From: Pseudomonadota bacterium
GTDB lineage: Bacteria; Pseudomonadota; Alphaproteobacteria; Acetobacterales; Acetobacteraceae
Length of the DNA stretch: 5,043 bases
Assembly (NCBI GenBank): GCA_021785335.1
Contig: JAJYFW010000186.1
Span: forward strand, 1-5,043
Direction of reading: 5' to 3'
The notes below the pieces were generated by a model, which saw only the letters and a list, made by a program, of their open reading frames with translations, did no database searches and was not told the DNA's origin. Both the position numbers and the translations under genes were made by a program. Below are positions 1 through 5,043 of this stretch, one piece after another; the stretch's first letter is position 1, and every line of letters begins with the position of its first letter.

Positions 1-1114
1 GCCCGTCGGCGACGATGTCGAGGCTGTAGAACAGGACGCCGAAGCCGAGAAGGCGCAGCACTGGCGCCGCATGCAGCGCAAAGGGCGCGCCGAGCCAGAG
101 GCGCAGCAAGGGCCCCGCCAGGGCGACCACGACGAGAGCCGCTGGCAGCACCATGCCACCCACCGCGAGCAAGGTGCGGCGGTAGAGCAGCGCTGCGCGC
201 GGGGGGGAGGCGCGATGCGCGGTCGTCATTGCCGGAAAGGCCGCGGCCATGACCGCCTGCGGGATCGCGGTAAAGCGGAAGATGACGTCGAATGGCGTCG
301 CGTACCAGGCAGTGGCCGCAGCCGAGAGAACAGATGCGATAACGAAACGATCGAGATAGAGGAGCGCGGGCCAGGCGAGGTTGGAGATCATCATCCAGCC
401 CCCGAGGCGCAGCACCGGACGGATCGCGCGGAAGGAAACGCGCGCGGAGGCGAGCGAGGGCATGACGCGCCGCGTCAGCGACCACAGCACGACCGTCATC
501 AGCGCGCGGCAGAACACCTGCACCGCCATCACCGGCACCAGGCTATGCCAGATCGCGAGGGTCGCGAGCGGGCCGAGATAATAGAGAGCAAGGATCGGCA
601 GGTTGATGACGGCGTAGGCGCCGACGCGCTGATAGGCGGAAAGCACTCCCCAGAGCGCGCCATTGACGACGACGAGGGGCAGGGCGACGCAGAGCACGTC
701 GAGCGCCGTCATCACCTCGTGGCGCAGCGCCGCGGGAAGCTTCAGCGCGTGGCGGACATAGACGTGCAGCCCGAGCGCAACCAGCACGGCGAACACGACG
801 CCGAGACCGGCAAGGACGACGAGCCCGGTCTTGGTCGCGTCCGCCGCCGCTGCGTCCTCGCCATGTGCGATGGCATGCGCAATGGTGCGCGTGAGCGCGC
901 GAGCCAGGCCGACGTCGAAGATGGTGAAGGTGCTGATCAGCGCGAGTGCCAGGGAGAAGATGCCCCAGCGGGTGATGCCCATCGCGTGCAGCAGCAGCGG
1001 CGTGGCCGCGATCGCGATCAGCAGCGGGAAGATGCGCCCGAACAGGTTCCACGCGGTCGAGATCGCGACCGTGCGGGTCGCGGTGAGCTCGGTGACGCGC
1101 GGGTCCGCCGTCAC
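1..1114 (-). CDS. Wzx-like oligosaccharide/polysaccharide flippase (MOP superfamily), 3' end cut by the window edge
   Basis: Partial gene: 371 codons are open from a GTG start to the left edge with no stop, so the C-terminus is missing (family members are usually about 400-500 aa). The translation is strongly hydrophobic. I see membrane segments near residues 18-43, 50-68, 97-116, 137-160, 168-190, 192-213, 240-261, 278-296, 315-337 and 350 onward. Family-like stretches are [19 protein letters not shown] (23-41), [11 protein letters not shown] (66-76), and the [11 protein letters not shown] segment (254-264) followed by a proline-containing helix and AAFPAMT (291-297). Proteins of this type sit in the inner membrane and flip lipid-linked oligosaccharides to the periplasmic face for O-antigen or exopolysaccharide assembly. 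The GTG start is chosen because it overlaps the upstream stop (GTGA), has an AGGT eight bases before it, and leaves the normal short N-terminal tail. The next in-frame ATG (residue 45) would delete the first helix. The sugar substrate cannot be read from the sequence. Confidence 0.88.
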   Translation of the reverse strand, partial: MTADPRVTELTATRTVAISTAWNLFGRIFPLLIAIAATPLLLHAMGITRWGIFSLALALISTFTIFDVGLARALTRTIAHAIAHGEDAAAADATKTGLVVLAGLGVVFAVLVALGLHVYVRHALKLPAALRHEVMTALDVLCVALPLVVVNGALWGVLSAYQRVGAYAVINLPILALYYLGPLATLAIWHSLVPVMAVQVFCRALMTVVLWSLTRRVMPSLASARVSFRAIRPVLRLGGWMMISNLAWPALLYLDRFVIASVLSAAATAWYATPFDVIFRFTAIPQAVMAAAFPAMTTAHRASPPRAALLYRRTLLAVGGMVLPAALVVVALAGPLLRLWLGAPFALHAAPVLRLLGFGVLFYSLDIVADG

Positions 1115-1126
1115 GCGACCGGACCT
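1111..1126 (-). promoter_or_regulatory. GTGA stop/start overlap with ribosome binding site for the flippase
   Basis: On the minus strand the dehydratase stop TGA (1113-1111) shares two bases with the flippase start GTG (1114-1112). A short Shine-Dalgarno-like AGGT lies at 1126-1123, eight bases before the GTG, inside the last codons of the dehydratase. A four-base overlap of this type usually goes with translational coupling, so the flippase is probably translated by ribosomes finishing the dehydratase. The coupling itself is inferred. Confidence 0.6.
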
Positions 1127-2784
1127 GGATGCGTCACCGCACCAAGATGGGCTGGGCCGACACCGGAAGCGTATTTCGCGAGCACGCCCGAGAGGCGCCG
1201 CGGTGCGGGCTTCCAGACAGCCTGGCGCGCGGCGATTTCCTCCGGCGGCACCAGCAGGTCGATGCGCGCCGCGGTGGCGTCGATGTCGATGATGTCGCCG
1301 TCGCGCAGCAGCGCCAGCGGGCCGCCTCGCGCGGCTTCCGGCCCGGCGTAGCCGATGCACATGCCTCGCGTGGCGCCGGAGAAGCGGCCATCGGTCAGCA
1401 GCGCCACCTGCTCGCCCATGCCCTGACCGTAGATCAGCGCCGTCACGCCCAGCATCTCGCGCATGCCCGGCCCGCCGATCGGGCCTTCGTTGCGGATTAC
1501 CAACACTTCGCCGGCCTGGTAGGCGCGCGCGCGCACCACCCCGGCGCAGGCTTCCTCGCTCTCGAACACGCGCGCGGGGCCGCGGAAGGCGAGCCGCCTG
1601 AGGCCTGCCACTTTCAGCAGCGCGCCATCCGGGCACAGCGTGCCGCGCAGCACCACGAGCCCGCCGGTCGGGCTCAGCGCATCCTCGCAGCGCCGCACCA
1701 CGGCGCCATCGGGTTCCGGCGCGCCAGCGACCGCGTCCGCGAGCGAGACGCCGGCGACCGTGGGGCAGCGCCCATCCATGAAGCCGCCGCGGATCAGCTC
1801 GCGGATCAGGACCGCGCAGCCGCCGACCGCGTGCACGTCCTTGGCGTGGAAACGCCCGCCGGGACGCAGGTCGCCGATGACCGGCGTGCGGTGGAACACC
1901 CCCGCGACATCGGCGAGCGTGAACCGGATGCCGGCCTCGTGCGCGATCGCGGGCAGGTGCAGCCCCGCATTGGTGGAGCCGCCGGTCGCCGCGACCAGTG
2001 CAGCCGCGTTGGCAAGCGACTCCCGGCTGATCAGCTCGCGCGGCAACGGGCCGCCGCGGCGCAGAATGGTCATCAGCGTCCGTCCTGCCTCCACGGCGAT
2101 GCCGGCGCGCGCCTTGCTGGTCGCCGGCAGCATGGTGCTGCCTGACGGCGCGATGCCCAGCGCCTCGGATGCCATCGCCATCGTGTTGGCGGTGAACTGA
2201 CCGGCGCAGGCGCCGATCGAGGGCAGGGCGCAACGTTCCATGACCGCGAGTTCGGCCTCCCCGACGGTGCCCGCCAGCACGCCGCCCACTGCCTCGTAGG
2301 CGTCGAGCATCGAGATGTCGCGACCCTTGTAGGTACCGGTGTCGGCGCTGCCGCCGTAGAGGAAGACCGAAGGCAGGTTGCAGCGCACCAGCGCCATCAT
2401 CACCCCCGGCAGCGTCTTGTCGCAGCCGGCGACGCCGAGCAGCGCGTCGTAGCGATGCGCCTCCGCCACCGTCTCGATGGAATCGGCGATGATCTCCCGG
2501 CTCACCAGCGAGTAGCGCATGCCGGCATGGTTCATGCTGATGCCGTCGGAGACAGCGATGGTGGTGAAGGAGAAGCCGCGCCCGCCCGCCTCCGTGACGC
2601 CGCGCTTGGCCGCCTCCGCCTGGGCGGCGAGACCCATGGTGCAGGGCGTGACCTCCGACTCGGTGCTCACCACGCCGACGAACGGTTTCCGCAGATCCTC
2701 GTCGGAAAGGCCGATAGCGCGCAGGAAGCCGCGGTGTGGCGCGCGGTCCATGCCGTCCACGGTGATGCGCGAGCGCAGCGTCAT
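1111..2784 (-). CDS. ilvD: IlvD/Edd-family dehydratase, probable dihydroxy-acid dehydratase ([2Fe-2S] class)
   Basis: Complete 557-aa protein, the usual length for the shorter DHAD class. DHAD (EC 4.2.1.9) converts 2,3-dihydroxy-3-methyl acids to 2-oxo acids in valine, leucine and isoleucine synthesis in the cytoplasm. Both family signatures are present: [11 protein letters not shown] (121-131) and [12 protein letters not shown] (461-472), the latter holding the Ser469 expected as catalytic base. Cys48 (TPCTM), Cys121 (CDK) and Cys193 ([12 protein letters not shown]) match the three cluster ligands of the [2Fe-2S] class. Asp80, Asp122, Lys123 (usually carbamylated) and Glu443 (GMREML) fit the Mg site. 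The N-terminus ([14 protein letters not shown], 13-26) supports the ATG at 2784, although only a weak GCAGAG precedes it. Odd point: the segment before Cys48 reads [10 protein letters not shown], where classical enzymes have a form like SWNEITPCN, so this could be a paralogue acting on another dihydroxy acid or a sugar acid. Family is certain, exact substrate is not. It lies 63 bases after the exporter gene and overlaps the flippase gene. Confidence 0.9.
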   Translation of the reverse strand: MTLRSRITVDGMDRAPHRGFLRAIGLSDEDLRKPFVGVVSTESEVTPCTMGLAAQAEAAKRGVTEAGGRGFSFTTIAVSDGISMNHAGMRYSLVSREIIADSIETVAEAHRYDALLGVAGCDKTLPGVMMALVRCNLPSVFLYGGSADTGTYKGRDISMLDAYEAVGGVLAGTVGEAELAVMERCALPSIGACAGQFTANTMAMASEALGIAPSGSTMLPATSKARAGIAVEAGRTLMTILRRGGPLPRELISRESLANAAALVAATGGSTNAGLHLPAIAHEAGIRFTLADVAGVFHRTPVIGDLRPGGRFHAKDVHAVGGCAVLIRELIRGGFMDGRCPTVAGVSLADAVAGAPEPDGAVVRRCEDALSPTGGLVVLRGTLCPDGALLKVAGLRRLAFRGPARVFESEEACAGVVRARAYQAGEVLVIRNEGPIGGPGMREMLGVTALIYGQGMGEQVALLTDGRFSGATRGMCIGYAGPEAARGGPLALLRDGDIIDIDATAARIDLLVPPEEIAARQAVWKPAPRRLSGVLAKYASGVGPAHLGAVTHPGPVA

Positions 2785-2847
2785 GGCGGGACTCTGCCGG
2801 ACGCGCCGGGCGTTTCCCAGCCCCCGTCGCGGGCCTCTGGCGGCGTC
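2785..2847. other. Short gap between exporter and dehydratase genes, no clear signal
   Basis: Sixty-three GC-rich bases separate the exporter stop (TAG) from the dehydratase ATG. On the minus strand there are small possible stems, for example CCCG/CGGG around a three-base loop, and a GGACGC/GCGTCC pair 37 bases apart. None is followed by a T run, so I do not call a terminator. I also see no -35/-10 pair. Read-through from the exporter gene is plausible. Confidence 0.4.
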
Positions 2848-4689
2848 CTACTCAGCCGCTTCCAGAAAGCCTCCGGACTGCCGGCGCCACATGCGCGCAT
2901 AAGCGCCGCCGACGCGCAGCAGCTCGGCATGTGTTCCCTCTTCGACGATGCGCCCTTGTTCCAGCACCACGAGACGGTCCATGCGCGCGATGGTGGACAG
3001 CCGGTGTGCGATCGCGATCACCGTGCGCCCTCGCATCAGCTGTTCGAGCTGGGACTGGATCGCCGCCTCGACCTCGGAATCGAGTGCGCTGGTCGCTTCG
3101 TCCAGGACCAGGATCGGCGCGTCGCGCAGGATGACGCGGGCGAGCGCGATGCGCTGGCGCTGGCCGCCGGAGAGTTTCACGCCGCGTTCGCCTACCTGGG
3201 CGTCGTAGCCGCGGCGTCCCTCCCAATCCTCGAGCGTGGCGATGAAATCGCCGGCTTCCGCCCGTTCCGCGGCGCGACGCATCTCCGCCTCGCTCGCATC
3301 GGGCCTGCCGTAGCGGATGTTGTCGCGGATCGAGCGGTGCAGCAGCGAGGTGTCCTGGGTCACCATTGCGATTGCGGCACGCAGGCTCTCCTGCGTGACT
3401 CCGGCGACGTCCTGCCCGTCGACCAGGATGCGGCCGGCCTCCGGCGCGTAGAAGCCGAGCAGGAGGTTGACCAGGGTCGATTTACCGGCACCGGAATGGC
3501 CGACGAGGCCCACGCGCTCGCCGGGCGCGACGGTGAGCGAGAGGTCGTGCAGCACGCCGCGCTCCGTGCCGTAGCCGAAGCTGATGCGCTCGAAACGGAT
3601 CTCACCCTGTGTCACCGCGAGCGGCGCGGCGCCCGGCGCGTCCGGATGGCGGCGCGGGACGGCGGTGGAGCGCATGCCGTCCTGAACGATACCGACATTC
3701 TCGAAGATGGTGGTGACGTTCTGGGCCACCCAGCCGGCGATGTTGGCGATCTGCCAGGCGAGCGGCAGCGCGGTTGCCACGGTGGCGAGCGGGATCCTTC
3801 CGGCGGCGAAGAGCATGATCGCCGCCGCGCCGGTGCCGGTCACCATCACCGTATTGGCGAGCGAGAGCGTGACGCGGAACGTGGTGATCATGCGCAGCTG
3901 GCGGCGGAACGCCGCCGTGTGCGCATCGAGCGCCTCGCGTACGAACGCGTCCTCGTCCGTGGCCCGGGCGAACAGCTTCACGGTCAGGATGTTGGTGTAG
4001 GAATCGACGATCCGGCCGGTGAGACCCGAACGGACCTCCGAGACGGCGCGCGAACGCTCGCGCATGCGCGGCACGAAATGGCGCAGCAGAGCGGCGTAGA
4101 TCGTGAACCAGCCGGCGATGGGCAGCGCGAGCCGGATATCCGCGTCCGCCAGCAGCAGCATCGCCGAGCCGCCATAGACGATGATGTACCAGACCGCGAC
4201 GATCGATTGGACGACGGAATCCCGCAGGCTGGGCCCGGTCTGCATCACCCGGTTGGCAATGCGGCCGGCGAAATCGTTCTGGAAGAAGGTCCATCCCTGG
4301 CGGACCACGTGCCAGTGGTTCTGCCAGCGGATGAGGTTGGACAAGCCCGGCGCGATCGCCTGTTCCATGATCAGGCTCTGCGCCAGGATCGTTGCCGGCC
4401 GCAGCGCGAGGAGCACCGCGGCCATGCCGAGCAGCTGCGGCCAGGCGTCCAGAATTGCGGTGCCGCGCGCGGTGACCAGGGCGACAATGCGGCCGATGAA
4501 GACCGGTATCAGCAGGTCGAGCAGCGCCACCGTGCCGCCGGCGACGACGAGCGCCGCGATCAGCCCTCGCGCCTGGCGCATGAAGTGCCAGTAGAAGCCG
4601 CTGAGCGCGCGCGGGGAATCGATCGTCGGTGGCGGTGCCGAGGGGTCGACCGCGGTTGGCTCCAGCAGGCGCTCGAAGAACGCGAACAT
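2848..4689 (-). CDS. ABC exporter half-transporter (fused membrane and ATPase domains)
   Basis: Complete 613-aa inner-membrane exporter that should work as a dimer powered by ATP. The N-terminal half is a type IV (MsbA-like) membrane domain with six probable helices near residues 44-70, 86-108, 160-181, 187-206, 270-296 and 303-322. A cytosolic N-terminal leader of about 40 residues with a PSAPPP stretch precedes it. The C-terminal ATPase (about 363-600) is intact: A-loop Tyr373, Walker A GHSGAGKST (397-405), Q-loop Gln445, signature LSGGQ (506-510), Walker B ILVLDE (526-531) with catalytic Glu531, D-loop SALD (534-537) and H-loop His562. The ATG at 4689 is the only sensible start, since an in-frame TGA lies two codons upstream (TGA AAG CCG ATG). 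The ribosome site is weak (GAAAG, close to the start). The resemblance is to the broad MdlB/MsbA-type multidrug or lipid exporter group. The sequence does not reveal the substrate, and no partner half-transporter is adjacent, which favours a homodimer. Confidence 0.96.
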   Translation of the reverse strand: MFAFFERLLEPTAVDPSAPPPTIDSPRALSGFYWHFMRQARGLIAALVVAGGTVALLDLLIPVFIGRIVALVTARGTAILDAWPQLLGMAAVLLALRPATILAQSLIMEQAIAPGLSNLIRWQNHWHVVRQGWTFFQNDFAGRIANRVMQTGPSLRDSVVQSIVAVWYIIVYGGSAMLLLADADIRLALPIAGWFTIYAALLRHFVPRMRERSRAVSEVRSGLTGRIVDSYTNILTVKLFARATDEDAFVREALDAHTAAFRRQLRMITTFRVTLSLANTVMVTGTGAAAIMLFAAGRIPLATVATALPLAWQIANIAGWVAQNVTTIFENVGIVQDGMRSTAVPRRHPDAPGAAPLAVTQGEIRFERISFGYGTERGVLHDLSLTVAPGERVGLVGHSGAGKSTLVNLLLGFYAPEAGRILVDGQDVAGVTQESLRAAIAMVTQDTSLLHRSIRDNIRYGRPDASEAEMRRAAERAEAGDFIATLEDWEGRRGYDAQVGERGVKLSGGQRQRIALARVILRDAPILVLDEATSALDSEVEAAIQSQLEQLMRGRTVIAIAHRLSTIARMDRLVVLEQGRIVEEGTHAELLRVGGAYARMWRRQSGGFLEAAE

Positions 4690-4862
4690 CGGCTTTCATC
4701 GCGCCAGATGCGGCGCGGGGTCAATCAGGGCGTGCGGCGCGCCAGGCGGTGCATCTCGCCGCTGTTCGACAAGCGTCATTCCTGCCCCGAGGCAGCATCC
4801 TGTCCTGTGGTGCCGTCGATGCTGCGCAACAGAGACGATACCCGGTAATATCCGGTCGGGCG
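4690..4862. other. Intergenic region between smc and the exporter gene
   Basis: This 173-base gap is the largest non-coding stretch in the window and the only likely place for a promoter of the downstream exporter-dehydratase-flippase group. I see no convincing -35/-10 pair. A TTGACC hexamer on the minus strand (4724-4719) has only a poor -10 partner (GATGAA, spacing 18) that sits almost on the start codon. Just after the smc stop there is a small possible hairpin, CCGG-six bases-CCGG (4842-4855), or alternatively CCCG/CGGG (4841-4860). It has no T run after it. No small ORF with a credible ribosome site stands out. Confidence 0.45.
4782..4825. repeat. Overlapping inverted repeats between smc and the exporter gene
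   Basis: Two perfect inverted repeats share bases. GCAGCATC (4792-4799) pairs with GATGCTGC (4818-4825) around an 18-base loop, giving an 8-bp stem. CTGCC (4782-4786) pairs with GGCAG (4791-4795) around a four-base loop, giving a 5-bp stem. Because 4792-4795 belongs to both, the two hairpins exclude each other. In the smc transcript they lie 40-80 bases past the stop codon. No T run follows, so a classical intrinsic terminator is unlikely. They could be an RNA end-stabilising structure, a protein site, or chance in GC-rich DNA. Confidence 0.4.
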
Positions 4863-5043
4863 CTACTCGGCCGCGAGCGGCGTCGCCTCCGCCATCGCGG
4901 CGGCGCGGGCGAGGTCGACAGAGAGCAGGCGGGAAACGCCGCGTTCCTGCATCGTCACCCCGTAGAGCCGGTCCATCCGCGCCATCGTCATCGGGTGGTG
5001 CGTCACCACCAGGAACCGCGTGCCGCCGTCGCGCGCCATGTGG
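4863..5043 (-). CDS. smc: Chromosome segregation ATPase SMC, C-terminal end only
   Basis: Only the last 59 codons and the TAG stop are in the window; the 5' part lies beyond the right edge. SMC is the long coiled-coil ATPase of the bacterial condensin complex, which acts with ScpA and ScpB to compact and segregate the chromosome. The visible part is the end of the C-terminal head lobe: the strand and H-switch FLVVTHH, followed by [20 protein letters not shown] and LLSVDL, which is the characteristic ending of proteobacterial SMC proteins. After this comes an alanine-rich tail of about 17 residues ending in PLAAE. The Walker A, hinge and signature motifs cannot be checked here. A generic SMC-like ATPase is the main alternative, but the [14 protein letters not shown] pattern favours true SMC. 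It is 173 bases upstream of the exporter gene on the same strand, and any cotranscription with it is uncertain. Confidence 0.9.
   Translation of the reverse strand, partial: HMARDGGTRFLVVTHHPMTMARMDRLYGVTMQERGVSRLLSVDLARAAAMAEATPLAAE

Noticed and set aside
71..1351. Plus-strand open frame of 426 codons
   Set aside because: It has the same composition artefact (R, H, E, D, Q, G-rich, no hydrophobic core). It lies antisense to the flippase and the dehydratase C-terminus, both of which read as real proteins.
1129..2145. Plus-strand open frame of 338 codons opposite the dehydratase
   Set aside because: It is a shadow of the dehydratase reading frame, with biased composition and no recognisable fold.
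3602..4699. Minus-strand 365-codon frame starting ten bases before the exporter start
   Set aside because: It is out of frame with the exporter and its translation is arginine/alanine/proline-rich without domains. The overlapping exporter frame carries the real membrane helices.
4696..4724. Possible promoter for the exporter (TTGACC with GATGAA, minus strand)
   Set aside because: The -10 match is only three of six, the spacing is 18, and it would place the transcript start at or inside the start codon. Chance is a sufficient explanation.
2455..4848. Very long plus-strand open frame (797 codons) antisense to the exporter and the 5' part of the dehydratase
   Set aside because: The translation is low-complexity and rich in R, H, D, E, G and A, with no domain. 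The opposite strand encodes an unmistakable ABC exporter with every motif. Strong third-position GC bias removes stops from the antisense frame, which explains its length.
4841..4860. Small hairpin directly after the smc stop as an intrinsic terminator
   Set aside because: The stem is only four base pairs and no T run follows in the direction of transcription.

Overview
This is a GC-rich window in which every gene I can support lies on the minus strand. G or C fills most third codon positions, and GTG and ATG starts are both used. Reading in the direction of transcription, from the right edge to the left, it holds the C-terminal end of SMC, a complete ABC exporter half-transporter, a complete IlvD/Edd-family dehydratase, and the first 371 codons of a multi-spanning polysaccharide (Wzx-type) flippase that runs off the left edge. 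The SMC tail and the overall protein style suggest an alphaproteobacterium, perhaps of the Acetobacterales/Rhodospirillales type. This is an inference from sequence resemblance, with no rRNA or other firm marker in the window.

Layout: 4863-5043 is the smc 3' end. 4690-4862 is a 173-base gap with several short inverted repeats but no gene and no classic terminator. 2848-4689 is the ABC exporter (613 aa). 2785-2847 is a 63-base gap. 1111-2784 is the dehydratase (557 aa). 1-1114 is the partial flippase, whose GTG start overlaps the dehydratase TGA in a GTGA junction. The flippase has a non-ATG start and no stop in the window. Its region also carries long meaningless open frames on the opposite strand, so it is easy to miss.

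How the genes may work together: the exporter, dehydratase and flippase are close enough to be one transcription unit, and the dehydratase/flippase overlap suggests translational coupling. No shared pathway is obvious. The exporter substrate is unknown, the dehydratase would classically act in branched-chain amino acid synthesis, and the flippase moves lipid-linked sugars. The dehydratase carries the residues of the [2Fe-2S] class but deviates around its first cysteine, so it may be a paralogue acting on another dihydroxy or sugar acid.

I see no tRNA, rRNA, CRISPR array, insertion sequence, attachment site or phage-like gene, and no clear evidence of a new biological system. The items most worth checking are the dehydratase-flippase coupling and the altered active-site segment of the dehydratase.
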